64,000 nt of DNA from Paenibacillus campinasensis (lineage in GTDB: Bacteria > Bacillota > Bacilli > Paenibacillales > Paenibacillaceae), in the NCBI RefSeq assembly GCF_002272015.1, contig NZ_NPBY01000038.1, positions 1 through 64,000 on the forward strand, in the 5' to 3' direction. The notes below the pieces were generated by a model that was not told where the DNA came from, made no database searches, and saw only the letters and a program-made list of their open reading frames with translations. Shown in pieces: positions 25,440 to 34,082 of this stretch. Position numbers and translations under genes: made by a program. Every line of letters begins with the position of its first letter. Positions within the stretch are counted from its first letter, which is position 1.

Positions 25440-25988
25440 TCATTGATACAATCGATACATCGACATATCCTCGTCCACCGCACGGGCCAAATGGAAGGCT
25501 TCTTTTATATCCTTCTTGTGGTGAATCATTTCATAGAAGAAGCGAATGACAAACATAAGCGCCATGCTCCCATCCGGATAATCATCCGGGCCGATATAAG
25601 CTAGGCACCCGGACTCCATAAACGCCTTGGCTGTTGCCGGGTCTCCCAGTGTGCAGCCGCTGGCGATCACAGTTTTTCCATGAAGCATGGCAAATCGCTT
25701 GATTTCACCAGGTCCAAAATCTCCGTGCGGTTCCCCGTCTTCATAGATACTTTCGTCCAATTCGGGCATGATCAATTTCCCCTCGTCACCATGAAAATTG
25801 AGGAGAATCATATCGGTATCCGGATAGAGGTCTTCACCCGTCAATACCGAAATCAAATCATGGGGCCTTCCCACCCAATATGTAAATACTCTGGCTCCAA
25901 AATACTCCAGCGAAGCACGAACCGCCTGGGTTTCCATATCACAATCCGGCCCGCACACGAGAGCCACGTTCATTTCCGGTCTGCCCAT
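25440..25988 (-). CDS. Caspase/CHAT-like fold protein, stand-alone
   Basis: A 182-residue protein whose order of motifs resembles the C14/CHAT peptidase fold: a strand ending in His (ILLNFHGDEG, His66), a strand ending in Cys (KTVIASGCTLGDP, Cys112), then AFMESGCLAYIGPDD, and a C-terminal helix pair with KEAFHLARA. In caspase-like peptidases the first His and the Cys form the catalytic dyad. No partner domain, signal peptide or regulator is attached, which is unusual because CHAT proteins in bacteria are normally fused to sensor repeats or encoded with substrates. GAAGGA precedes the ATG by seven bases. The assignment is by motif reading only and needs structural confirmation. Confidence 0.55.
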   Translation of the reverse strand: MGRPEMNVALVCGPDCDMETQAVRASLEYFGARVFTYWVGRPHDLISVLTGEDLYPDTDMILLNFHGDEGKLIMPELDESIYEDGEPHGDFGPGEIKRFAMLHGKTVIASGCTLGDPATAKAFMESGCLAYIGPDDYPDGSMALMFVIRFFYEMIHHKKDIKEAFHLARAVDEDMSMYRLYQ

Positions 25989-26196
25989 CTATGATCCTTC
26001 CCCTTTTCTATAGAATCAGAAGCCGAAAAGATATATTTGTGAATATTCAATGGTGGATTCCTTCGCCATCCCAATGCGCACGCACTGTTCAAGAACGCCG
26101 CTCACATATCATGCTAGATTATAGAGGAGAATCCGTTCGTTTGGCGAATAATTCCAAAGAACTATTTCAATCAGGACTAAGGAGCGAGAAATAGCT

Positions 26197-26976
26197 ATGT
26201 GGGCGGATTTGGCTGCATTCATTAAAGCGAATACGACAGAGACCCTTTTAATTTCAATTATCGGTACAATTCTTGTCTGGATGTATAAACAGTTCAAATC
26301 GATGATTGACAGCAAGGAGCAGGACAAACTCAGAACTGTACAGTTGAAGCTGGGACTATTTACGAAACTTGAGACAAGCATCGCTAGCACATTGCATCTG
26401 AATAATGAACAGAGCAGACAGCACATGTTCACCTTGATCGGAGAATGCGGACCTTACCTATCTGATATGCAGCGCACCATCATCCGAGATTACTACAAGG
26501 CGTTCGACTCAGCCGTTCTCAGCTCTCTCCAAGCATTAATCGTGAACGAAGTGGACAAGCTCAAACGCCAGTTGGATATCATCATCGATGACCAAGAAGG
26601 CGCGGATATGATCAACTATATCAGAAGATTGTGCGCCCCATTTTGGCCTATAATTTTATCTATTGCACTCATAATAATGATTTGGATCATTGCTATGGTT
26701 TGGAGTCAGGGTGATAACTTATGGATAAGATTAAACTATTTAGCCTTGGGAATAACACTGTTGGTTTCAACAACGTTTATTATCAGCATGCTCTCTCTAT
26801 TGAAAACTGACAATGTAAGGCAAGGGGCTAAACGTTGGTTGGTTATCATAGCGGGTATTATTTCTCCCGCATTGTTTATTTTCATTGATCTCTCTCTGAT
26901 CCCACTTCTCATACAAATCGCAATGTTTGTCTATCTATCACGCAGCAAACGGCCAATCGAAATTATCAGACCGTGA
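26197..26976 (+). CDS. Hypothetical membrane protein with N-terminal and C-terminal helices
   Basis: A 259-residue protein that I do not recognise. Residues 16-32 (ETLLISIIGTILVWMYK) form one membrane helix. Residues 35-145 are soluble and helical with many charged residues. Four further hydrophobic stretches follow at about 150-168, 180-202, 214-232 and 233-246. This resembles membrane proteins with a cytoplasmic helical domain, but no family motif is evident. AAGGAG lies twelve bases upstream of the ATG, a long spacing. It converges on the gene at 27034, with a hairpin between the two. No functional inference is justified. Confidence 0.65.
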   Translation: MWADLAAFIKANTTETLLISIIGTILVWMYKQFKSMIDSKEQDKLRTVQLKLGLFTKLETSIASTLHLNNEQSRQHMFTLIGECGPYLSDMQRTIIRDYYKAFDSAVLSSLQALIVNEVDKLKRQLDIIIDDQEGADMINYIRRLCAPFWPIILSIALIIMIWIIAMVWSQGDNLWIRLNYLALGITLLVSTTFIISMLSLLKTDNVRQGAKRWLVIIAGIISPALFIFIDLSLIPLLIQIAMFVYLSRSKRPIEIIRP

Positions 26977-27009
26977 GAGGCAAGGAGGAGCACTGCCCCT
27001 GCATTCCAT

Positions 27010-27048
27010 AAGCGGGGATAGCCAAGTCCATCCCTATCCTCCCCGCTT
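27010..27048. terminator. Bidirectional hairpin between convergent genes
   Basis: AGCGGGGATAG (27011-27021) pairs with CTATCC-T-CCCCGCT (27034-27047) with one bulged base. It overlaps the stop codon of the minus-strand gene. There is no long T tract. Confidence 0.5.
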
Positions 27049-27480
27049 CCCCTCCATCCCGCCATACTGCCGCACAATCTGTTCCATATCCTCCAGGGCA
27101 GATATCATATAGCTCTGGTCGCTCTCCATTTCAAACAGCAATTCATTGTCCTGATCAGGACGCTCCTTGAACCTGCCCGTGATGAGCACCTGCCCTTGGG
27201 CATTAAAGGTCAATTTCATCTCCAGGCTGACATCATAATTGGTAAACTCCACTTCACCGCCCAGGCGCTGATAGCAAGCTTTTAACTGATCATAGAAGAG
27301 GGAGATCTCTCCGGTCGTGACGTACATTTCCCCTTTCACCGAATATTTCCCGCTCTTAATCTCCACGCTGGCCTTGGCGTCATATCCACCAAAATGGCTG
27401 GTCGCTTCAGGGAAGCCATACACTTCTTCCAGCTGAATCTCAATATGCCCCTGTTTTGCTGCTATACGAAATCCGTTCAT
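27034..27480 (-). CDS. Small beta-rich protein resembling WapI-type immunity proteins
   Basis: A 148-residue soluble protein. The start at 27480 is supported by GAGGTGG five bases upstream; a GTG three codons earlier overlaps that site. The pattern LEEVYGFPEATSHFGGYDAK (residues 18-37), then IKSGKYSVKGEMYVTTGEISLFYDQL, resembles small immunity-like proteins (WapI and related DUF families) that I recall from toxin-immunity clusters. No toxin gene is adjacent, so an orphan immunity gene or a housekeeping homologue are both possible. There is no signal peptide or membrane helix. Family assignment is tentative. Confidence 0.6.
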   Translation of the reverse strand: MNGFRIAAKQGHIEIQLEEVYGFPEATSHFGGYDAKASVEIKSGKYSVKGEMYVTTGEISLFYDQLKACYQRLGGEVEFTNYDVSLEMKLTFNAQGQVLITGRFKERPDQDNELLFEMESDQSYMISALEDMEQIVRQYGGMEGKRGG

Positions 27481-27854
27481 CGTCTCCACCTCTATTCATG
27501 ACCGTATTTCATTCATTATACGAAAAAAGCAGCGTCCTTGAACAATGCCAGCCGGCGTTCCTGCCAACGAACCGGCGTTGTTAGGACAGCAACAACGAAG
27601 CAGATGGGCAGAGAGCGGAAAGTGACCAAAGAGGGTAGAGGAGGGTACGTGGCGGAGGATAAAAAAAACGCTCTGCATGCGCAAGGATGCGCAAGCAAAG
27701 CGTGCTTCGGTGGTTCTCAGTTGGGTTCAACTTTCAATAGGTTTAGTGGCAGAGCCATCTATAAGCTCTTACAACAATAGGTGCACCAGAAGTTCTTGGT
27801 TGACCTTAAGAGTGCCCATCGCCTCTCCTTTATGTATATGGGACGAATGTAAGA
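27481..27854. other. Intergenic region between flagellin and the WapI-like gene
   Basis: No ORF is convincing. It contains the strong flagellin terminator at 27661-27703. The 150 bases between the flagellin stop and that terminator show no recognised structure. Confidence 0.5.
27661..27703 (-). terminator. Strong intrinsic terminator of the flagellin gene
   Basis: A long hairpin (ACGCT, TGC, TGCGC pairing with GCGCA, GCA, AGCGT; 27668-27703) is followed on the minus strand by eight T residues. It lies 152 bases past the flagellin stop. Confidence 0.8.
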
Positions 27855-29651
27855 TTAAGATTTCAATAACTGGAGGACCGCTTGGGGATGCTGATTGGCC
27901 TGTGCCAACATCGCTTGAGCCGATTGAGTTAACAGGTTTGTTTTCGTCAGACTTGTCATTTCTTTAGCCATGTCTGCATCTCGTATGCGAGATTCGGCTG
28001 CTGTCATATTAAGAGCCACATTTCCCACATTATTCATCGTGTGTTCCAAACGATTTTGCATAGCACCATACAACCCTCTATAATTTAAAATCCTTTCAAT
28101 CGCTCCATCTGCTTGAGCTAATGCTTTCTCTGGTATGGCAGGTGGAGATACGCCCAAGTCTGCAATCCCCAATTTTTGCGAACTCACATTAAATAGAGGG
28201 ATTGAGATTACTTCACCTTCATTAGCCCCGGCTTGGATGTCAAGCGTTTTAGTCGTGTAGTCAATATCTGTGATGTCCGTTAAGACCGTAGTTTCAATTT
28301 GCTGCGTCACAACAGTTTCTCGCGTTCGTTCAAACACATCAACATTCAGCGAGAACGGGCCGTAATGGAATCCAAGTGTTATACTTCCACCTTGAGGGAC
28401 GGACAGATCCCAATCAAAATTAATTCTAGGCTGTCCTGATGTCGGATTGTCTACGCTAATTTCTGTTGGCGGGAGCCCAAGCGCATCATTAAATATGATG
28501 TCAGCATTAGCATCCGTACCCGTCATATGAAACGTGCTTGGCGGGGTTGTAATCTGAGTTCCAGAAGCTATAGGATTTCCACCACCATCGGTAATCGTCG
28601 AATTCGAAGGAGGGTTAACCATATTCTGAAGTTTAATATTGGCATCAGACGAATCTCCATTAGTTATCACATAAGTAATCTCCATGGAATTGTCAGCTGT
28701 TACTGTCCTATACCTCGTAATCGATATATCAGTGTTGGGAAACCGCATAAAATCCCAGGCCGGAACAGTACCCGGGTTACTACGAGAAGTATATATTAAT
28801 TCTCTCGAATTTCCGTTCACTTCAATATATTCGAGCAGCGAACCATAGGCATTTCCAAACCCTTTCGGTCCGAAAATAGTATCATTCCTTCCTACCGAGT
28901 AAATGATTTGGTTTTTTTCAAATTCCGGATCGTCTGTAGGGGTCAATGTTTCATACACACTGACATTGGTATCTGTCTTCGTCGTTGTTAGAATATCAAC
29001 GTTGCGCTCATTATATCCTTCTCTTCCATCCGGCAAAACGATGGATGCTGTACTATTTGTATTCGAGTAAGAATGGTTAGTATCCGTTGTGTCAGTGCTT
29101 CTTACTAAATGCCTTTCTTCCGGGAGGGTGCCTTTTGGTTTGTATTCCACAATGGTCTGTACCGAGGTTGCTGGCGACGGGTTACTCACTGATACATCAA
29201 TATTGCTGCTTGAACGATCAGCGAATATGACATGGTCGACCGACAACAAACCTATCGTATTAAACTGCGTTTTTTCAGAGATACTGTTAATTTCCTCCGT
29301 CAGCTGACGGAGCTCTTGATCAATCTTCTGTCGATCGTTATCGGTAAGTGTATCATTTAAGCCACGAACTATTAATTCTCGCTGTCTTTTTATAATATCC
29401 GTGATTTCTTGTAATCCGCCTTCCGCTGTTTGAATTAAGGAGATACCATCCTGAATATTTCTCTCCGCTTGATTCAATCCACGAATTTGAGACCTCATCT
29501 TTTCGGATATCGCCAAGCCTGCCGCATCATCTGCGGCTTTATTGATACGTCGTCCGGAAGATAATTTCGCTAATGAATTGGATGTCGATCTATGATTCTG
29601 GTTTAACCTATGTAAAGTATTAAGTGCAGGAAGGTTATGTGAAATTCTCAT
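27855..29651 (-). CDS. hag: Flagellin with a greatly enlarged variable domain
   Basis: A 598-residue flagellin, roughly twice the size of the usual Bacillus Hag. The conserved N-terminal D0/D1 region (residues 1-150: MRISHNLPALNTLHRLNQNH, then AAGLAISEKMRSQIRGL) and C-terminal D1/D0 region (about 500-598: ESRIRDADMAKEMTSLTK, ending QAVLQLLKS) are complete. Between them lie about 340 residues rich in Thr, Ser, Asn and Gly, with beta-type repeats. These would be surface-exposed D2/D3 domains and plausible glycosylation sites. The start at 29651 has GGTGG three bases upstream. The gene is alone, away from any flagellar cluster, with its own promoter and strong terminator. It may be an alternative or phase-specific filament protein. 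Confidence 0.93.
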   Translation of the reverse strand: MRISHNLPALNTLHRLNQNHRSTSNSLAKLSSGRRINKAADDAAGLAISEKMRSQIRGLNQAERNIQDGISLIQTAEGGLQEITDIIKRQRELIVRGLNDTLTDNDRQKIDQELRQLTEEINSISEKTQFNTIGLLSVDHVIFADRSSSNIDVSVSNPSPATSVQTIVEYKPKGTLPEERHLVRSTDTTDTNHSYSNTNSTASIVLPDGREGYNERNVDILTTTKTDTNVSVYETLTPTDDPEFEKNQIIYSVGRNDTIFGPKGFGNAYGSLLEYIEVNGNSRELIYTSRSNPGTVPAWDFMRFPNTDISITRYRTVTADNSMEITYVITNGDSSDANIKLQNMVNPPSNSTITDGGGNPIASGTQITTPPSTFHMTGTDANADIIFNDALGLPPTEISVDNPTSGQPRINFDWDLSVPQGGSITLGFHYGPFSLNVDVFERTRETVVTQQIETTVLTDITDIDYTTKTLDIQAGANEGEVISIPLFNVSSQKLGIADLGVSPPAIPEKALAQADGAIERILNYRGLYGAMQNRLEHTMNNVGNVALNMTAAESRIRDADMAKEMTSLTKTNLLTQSAQAMLAQANQHPQAVLQLLKS

Positions 29652-29703
29652 TTTCCACCGCCTGTAGTCATATAACACAATTGTACTTTTTCTTTATTAG
29701 TAG

Positions 29704-29709
29704 ATTATA
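29704..29709 (-). promoter_or_regulatory. Sigma-A-type extended -10 promoter of the flagellin gene
   Basis: Minus-strand TATAAT preceded by TGG, 53 bases upstream of the start codon. I did not see the SigD pattern (TAAA-N15-GCCGATAT) usual for flagellin genes. Confidence 0.5.
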
Positions 29710-29849
29710 CCATCGAATAATTATTATGACGATAACACGAACGATATAAGCTGCATAAAATAGAATTTATATCGCGCTCAGCTACGCTCAATAACTTTAT
29801 ATCCTGCTCCAACAATTCGATTAGCATGGGCGTCACAATGGTCCCCAAG

Positions 29850-30476
29850 CTATTCGTTTAGCACCTTCTCCATCTTATAAAAGCCGTCCAGCCCATACTT
29901 GTGGTATTTCTTCGGGAGCTCGACTTGATCCGTCTGACGTAACCCGAACTTTTCATATATCCTCTTCGCCTCACGATTCTGAAACTCCACGGTTAATACC
30001 AGCTTATGATATCCCGCTTCTCTGGCCAGCTCCTCCGCTTTCCTTAGCAATTCTACCCCGAAGCCTCTGCCTCTGCACTCCTCGAACACAGCCAGGTTGG
30101 AGATATAATATTCGTCCTCCTTATTCATGACGGTCAAATACTTTTGCAGTCCGGAACGAAACATCATTTTGATGGCATTGGTAAAGCCAGCTGTCTGAAA
30201 CAGCTCTCTCCCGTATTTCATCATGTTTTTGTCCATCTGCTCCATATCTATAGTAGGCACAGAGAGAAGTAGTCCGCATACCTTCTCATTCTCGATCTTC
30301 ACAAGCATATTCTCACGGCTGAACAGGACATCCGGCTTGGTATAGAACACCTCGATGCAGTTATAAATCTCAGGCTCTCTAACGATAAAAAAATAACGGA
30401 AGATATTCTTTCCGGACATATACAAAAGCTTGATACACTCCGCATGCTCATCTGCCGTTGGTTTACGAATCATCAT
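29850..30476 (-). CDS. GNAT family N-acetyltransferase
   Basis: A 208-residue acetyltransferase. The acetyl-CoA binding core is ISNLAVFEECRGRGFGVELLRKAEELA (residues about 125-151, with the RGRGFG loop), followed by LVLTVEFQNREAKRIYEKFGL (about 158-178). The N-terminal 120 residues are more divergent and hold the substrate side. The target cannot be inferred. The gene is single, 200 bases from the flagellin promoter, and reads in the same direction as flagellin. Confidence 0.85.
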   Translation of the reverse strand: MMIRKPTADEHAECIKLLYMSGKNIFRYFFIVREPEIYNCIEVFYTKPDVLFSRENMLVKIENEKVCGLLLSVPTIDMEQMDKNMMKYGRELFQTAGFTNAIKMMFRSGLQKYLTVMNKEDEYYISNLAVFEECRGRGFGVELLRKAEELAREAGYHKLVLTVEFQNREAKRIYEKFGLRQTDQVELPKKYHKYGLDGFYKMEKVLNE

Positions 30477-30820
30477 GATCCACTCCCTTTCCGCGGGTTC
30501 ACTTAACCCATCTTGGCCAACATGATATCGATATAGATAACGTATGTTGAGGTATGCCTAAACAGCACGTAACATTGCCACATCTCTGTCCAAACTGCTT
30601 TTACTGAGTTGAGTGAGCAGCTCTCTTCGAACTATAATGGAATCAATCTTTCAAATGAGGTGTCGTGGATGACTTTCCGTATCGTTCGAGATATTTAGCT
30701 TTCGGGCTGGACAAAACGCGTACCAGCCATCAAGGGAGAAGTCTGCCCTTTTGATCTCATGAAGCTAAAGCATTGCATGATACAGTCCCTATTTTATCCT
30801 CATTGAAAGGTGGAGTAAAA
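30477..30820. other. Intergenic region without a supported gene
   Basis: It holds the divergent promoters of the GNAT and methyltransferase genes. A 29-codon GTG-started frame at about 30671 (VDDFPYRSRYLAFG) has a ribosome site but too little support to call. Confidence 0.4.
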
Positions 30821-31570
30821 TTGAATCCATCGGATTACAGAACGTTTTATGATAAAGTCGGCAGGAGGAATGGCTGGGATTTCAGCCGAGTGAAATGCGT
30901 AACGGAAGATGCACCTTGGGATTTGTACCGAGAAGTCACAAATGTCTGCAAGAAATCGGACATATTGCTGGACATTGGCACTGGCGGCGGGGAAGCGATC
31001 TTATCCATTGCTGAATCCGCATGGCTGCTCATCGGGATTGACCGATCAGCTGGCATGATTGAAAAGGCAACTAGAAATGTTGCGAAATCAGGCAAATCGA
31101 ACGTCCGCTTCTTCAAGATGGACGCAGAGCATCTGGAATTTCCGCATCGCTTTTTTGATATTGTCTCCTGCAGACATTCAGAATTTTCCGCGACAGAGGT
31201 CGCTAAGGTTATAGTGAACGGCGGTACATTCCTAACCCAGCAAGTAAGCGAAAACGATAAAATCAATATTAAAGAAGCGTTCGGCAGAGGCCAGGCATGG
31301 GGAACCACACCCGGCACATTAAAACAAACCTATCTGGATGCGCTAAGTAGAGCCGGGTTTAGCGACATTCAGTCGTTTGAATATAACGTGAATGAATATT
31401 ACCAAACGGCTGAAGACCTGATATTTTTACTAAAGCATACACCCATCATTCCTGGCTTTGGACAGACTGAGGCTGATTTTCACATCCTCCAACAGTTTAT
31501 AAAGGAGAATCAGACCGAGAAGGGGATTAAGACCAATTCGCATCGTTTCTTAATAAGAGCGAAGCTATAG
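30821..31570 (+). CDS. Class I SAM-dependent methyltransferase
   Basis: A 249-residue Rossmann methyltransferase. Motif I is ILLDIGTGGGEAIL (about residues 47-60), followed by the acidic strand-end IGIDRSAGMIEKA (about 68-80), FFKMDAEHLEF (motif II region) and VNGGTFLTQQVS. Translation most probably begins at TTG 30821, with AAAGGTGG eight bases upstream; the in-frame ATG at 30773 lacks a ribosome site. It looks like the small-molecule methyltransferase group (YafE/UbiE-like); the substrate is unknown. It is the last chromosomal gene before the island at rlmCD-tail site A. Confidence 0.85.
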   Translation: MNPSDYRTFYDKVGRRNGWDFSRVKCVTEDAPWDLYREVTNVCKKSDILLDIGTGGGEAILSIAESAWLLIGIDRSAGMIEKATRNVAKSGKSNVRFFKMDAEHLEFPHRFFDIVSCRHSEFSATEVAKVIVNGGTFLTQQVSENDKINIKEAFGRGQAWGTTPGTLKQTYLDALSRAGFSDIQSFEYNVNEYYQTAEDLIFLLKHTPIIPGFGQTEADFHILQQFIKENQTEKGIKTNSHRFLIRAKL

Positions 31571-31591
31571 CGGTTGGGAGGGGGGCCGTAA

Positions 31592-31625
31592 GGATGCTCG
31601 ATATTATCGAGTGTCCTTTCTTGTT
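31592..31625 (+). terminator. Intrinsic terminator of the methyltransferase gene
   Basis: A stem built on CTCGATA and TATCGAG-like arms (31597-31612, with outer GGA/TCC pairs) is followed by TTTCTTGTTCTT. Confidence 0.6.
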
Positions 31626-31717
31626 CTTGTAATAGTGTAGTGGACGTCCTTCTTACTGCATGGAGAAAGGGAAAGCAGAACCTGATATTTCTTTACTATC
31701 AGACTCTTAATGGAACA

Positions 31718-31743
31718 TAAAAAAGACGGCTTATAAAGCCGTC
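31718..31743 (-). terminator. Intrinsic terminator following the displaced rlmCD tail at site A
   Basis: Arms GACGGCTT (31725-31732) and AAGCCGTC (31736-31743) are followed on the minus strand by TTTTTT. It stands 70 bases beyond the rlmCD-like stop codon at 31812, as a terminator would after an rlmCD gene, supporting the idea that this is displaced gene-end sequence. Confidence 0.8.
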
Positions 31744-31811
31744 CTCCAACCTGTCTTATAAAATGCGGGACTCACCCGCTTCATTGCTTTTTACACGTCA
31801 GTATACCTCAA

Positions 31812-31862
31812 TTATCTGTCATTCCTAACCAACAACACCACACACTCCACATGTGTCGGGTG
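31812..31862 (-). other. Attachment site A: displaced 3' end of an rlmCD-like gene
   Basis: Minus-strand codons here read THVECVVLLVRNDR then stop, the characteristic C-terminus of RlmCD-type uracil methyltransferases. No upstream gene body is attached; 60 bases away is the 3' end of a large serine recombinase. The shared nucleotide core with sites B and C is CATGT-N-GAGTG. I read it as the far attachment junction of an element that integrated in the 3' end of rlmCD. Confidence 0.7.
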
Positions 31863-31884
31863 CCGAGTGTAGCGCAATACTTTA

Positions 31885-31912
31885 AAATATTACCGCCCGA
31901 TAAACGAGCGGT
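31885..31912 (-). terminator. Terminator of the large serine recombinase gene
   Basis: Arms ACCGCCCG and CGAGCGGT (one mismatch) are followed on the minus strand by ATATTTT, ten bases past the recombinase stop. Confidence 0.55.
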
Positions 31913-31921
31913 TTATTTACA

Positions 31922-33454
31922 TTAATTCACATCAGTCATTAGTTCATTAAGAATTTTTGACGTGCCCGCGAAACGATAATACAATTTAACATTCCCGTCC
32001 GCAGTAACTTCGATTTTCTCAATAAATCGATTGATCACTTCGCGATTGATCTCTTGAAATTCCAAGGAACTTGCTACAATTCCTTTAATTTTGCCCAACA
32101 CATCGACGTCTACCGATGCAGAAATTGCAGAATCAAGCTTTTCTTTATTATGCAATAACTTTTGAATTTCTGCATCTTGTGCCGCTATGTAATCGTCATA
32201 GTCAGATTTGGTGATTGACTCCTCGAGGTACTTTGAAAGAGCCTTACTCTTCAGGTTTTTGATATTTTCAATTTTTCCTGCGCATGCTTTCAGCTCTTTC
32301 TCAAGTTTGCTCTTTGCCTTAACGAACTTATCCTTTACAGTATTATAAAACGATTGATCATCCAATAGCTTGGAAAGTCTTTGCAAGTCCCATCTGATAA
32401 TTGCAACCAGTGCATCTTCCCTTATGCGGTGTTTGGAACAAGCTTTATCGCCCAGCTTGTCACTCCGACCACATATGTAGCATGCGCCGTTCCGCTTATA
32501 GTGAAAGCCGCTACCGCAATCCGGGCAAAAGATTACCCCTGTAAAGAGATGCACATTCTGATGCGGTCTGCTGCATACATCAGGGTTGTCGATGGACTTC
32601 TTTCGATTGAAGGCGATTAATTGCTGCACGGATTCGAATACCTCTCCTGAAATGATTGATTCATGCGTGTTTTTTACAACAATAAACTCCGTTTTCGGCT
32701 TTTCCTTGCGGGATTTATTTGTAACACTGATCGTACTTTGTCGACCCTGTACCATATCCCCTGTATAATGCGGATTCTCAAGAATTTTACGAACTGATGA
32801 ACCGTGCCAATAAATCGTTTGATTTTTCTTACCCGCAATCATTGAAGGAGTCGGAACCCCTTCTTCAAATAACTCTCGGGCAATGGCATCAAAGCCTTTC
32901 CCCCCAAGGTAGCTCTGGAAAATACGCTCCACTATCTCAGAAGAGCCATCGTCACTAACATACAACCTTCCTTCCCGTACTACATAGCCGTATGGAGGAT
33001 TTGAGCCTTTGTAAAGCCCCTTTTTTGCCTTGGTCTCCAGAGCCATTTTAATCCGTTCACTAGTACGCTGTGCCTCTTGTTCATATATCCAAGCGAACAA
33101 ACCGAACATATGAGTATTTCCAGTGGTAGTATCAATAGCTCCGTCCAAGGTGACTAGATGAATTCCATGTTTTTCAATGACTTCTTTAATCTCCAGCGCC
33201 AGCCGCTGATTCCGAGCGAGCCGGGACAATTCTTTAGCCAAGATAATGTCGAACTTTTTCGCCTTTGCATCGGCAATAAGGCGATTCATCTCTTTGCGGC
33301 TAAATTTTGTTCCCGTTTCAGTCTCAGTGTATATTTCGGCGATATCCCACCCCTTTGACTGAACGTAGTCTTCGAAGAAATCCTTTTGGTTCTGCAATGA
33401 ATTTTCTTGCACTTCTTTCAGTGTTGAGACACGTCTGACAATTGCTGCCCTCAA
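31922..33454 (-). CDS. Large serine recombinase (site-specific integrase)
   Basis: A 510-residue large serine recombinase. The resolvase catalytic domain occupies residues 1-145 (AAIVRRVSTLKEVQENSLQN with the nucleophile Ser near residue 10, then ELSRLARN). A recombinase domain follows (GYVVREGRLY, about 155-255). A zinc-ribbon domain shows FCPDCGSGFHYKRNGACYICG with four Cys (about 303-325). A coiled-coil segment lies at about 370-440. Such enzymes integrate and excise elements at short att cores. The 3' end is 60 bases from rlmCD-tail site A, the usual int-att arrangement. The likely TTG start at 33454 overlaps the stop of the small gene upstream (TTGA), and GGGGG precedes it. Confidence 0.92.
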   Translation of the reverse strand: MRAAIVRRVSTLKEVQENSLQNQKDFFEDYVQSKGWDIAEIYTETETGTKFSRKEMNRLIADAKAKKFDIILAKELSRLARNQRLALEIKEVIEKHGIHLVTLDGAIDTTTGNTHMFGLFAWIYEQEAQRTSERIKMALETKAKKGLYKGSNPPYGYVVREGRLYVSDDGSSEIVERIFQSYLGGKGFDAIARELFEEGVPTPSMIAGKKNQTIYWHGSSVRKILENPHYTGDMVQGRQSTISVTNKSRKEKPKTEFIVVKNTHESIISGEVFESVQQLIAFNRKKSIDNPDVCSRPHQNVHLFTGVIFCPDCGSGFHYKRNGACYICGRSDKLGDKACSKHRIREDALVAIIRWDLQRLSKLLDDQSFYNTVKDKFVKAKSKLEKELKACAGKIENIKNLKSKALSKYLEESITKSDYDDYIAAQDAEIQKLLHNKEKLDSAISASVDVDVLGKIKGIVASSLEFQEINREVINRFIEKIEVTADGNVKLYYRFAGTSKILNELMTDVN

Positions 33455-33639
33455 TGCTGACTACCCCCTCTAACAGGAATAGCCACATTTACCTGTTCGT
33501 CATGATAACTTGAGTTTGCGTACTTTTCCACTGTTTCTTCAATTATACTTTTGATGATACCCTCGAAAGTGATAGAACCCGTTGAACAAAAATGCCGCTC
33601 CACAGATAGTTTGCTAAAATTGTTATTTCTCTTTTGCAT
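33451..33639 (-). CDS. Small protein coupled to the recombinase gene
   Basis: A 62-residue protein (MQKRNNNFSKLSVERHF start) whose ATG at 33639 has GAGGTGAG four bases upstream. Its stop overlaps the recombinase start, so expression should be coupled. The middle (ITFEGIIKSIIEETVEKYA, residues 23-41) is an amphipathic helix. I recognise no family. By position it could assist or direct recombination, as small partners of serine integrases do, but nothing in the sequence proves that. Confidence 0.6.
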   Translation of the reverse strand: MQKRNNNFSKLSVERHFCSTGSITFEGIIKSIIEETVEKYANSSYHDEQVNVAIPVRGGSQH

Positions 33640-34082
33640 TGCTCTCACCTCGTATCGGATTCGCGCACATTGCGTGCTGCGTGACCGATATAAGTGGCGT
33701 CTAATTTCAACTCCGCAAAAGTATCTCAACTCGTATGAAAATTAAAAAAGTTTTGCGGAAATAAGACAGCAGAACGAACGATTTAAGACATCAACGTTGC
33801 CAGATTTTCGTGGAAAACGTGCTTCCGACGAAAAAAATTCGCACCTAAGCCTCCAATCGCCATTAACCACTCGGGAAGGCGTTCCTTAACCTTCAAAATT
33901 ATAGAACCTGCCAAAACGTAAATTGGTGGCTTGGAACAAAAAGAACCATTGTGAAACGGTGATGGGCGATCTTGAAGCAAAGCATAAAAATGGGAAGCCG
34001 CGAGAAGCTTCACCAAAAGGGAAGGGAGCTTCGCCTGTTATAGCGATGCTCCCAAACGTTGGATGCTGATCGAATCTTCCTA
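33640..34082. other. Intergenic region, no supported gene
   Basis: A 443-base stretch between the small recombinase-coupled gene and the resolvase. Open frames exist but lack ribosome sites and protein-like composition. I saw no repeats or hairpins of note. Confidence 0.4.

Noticed and set aside
27661..27730. Resemblance to a cyclic-di-GMP riboswitch (GCAAGCAAAGC-like words)
   Set aside because: The words belong to a symmetrical terminator stem with eight T residues on the minus strand, and no downstream gene in the right orientation follows.
30671..30760. 29-codon frame upstream of the methyltransferase
   Set aside because: Too short and without family resemblance; only a fair ribosome site supports it.
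33783..34016. 77-codon minus-strand frame between recombinase and resolvase
   Set aside because: TTG start without a ribosome site and no conserved-looking sequence.
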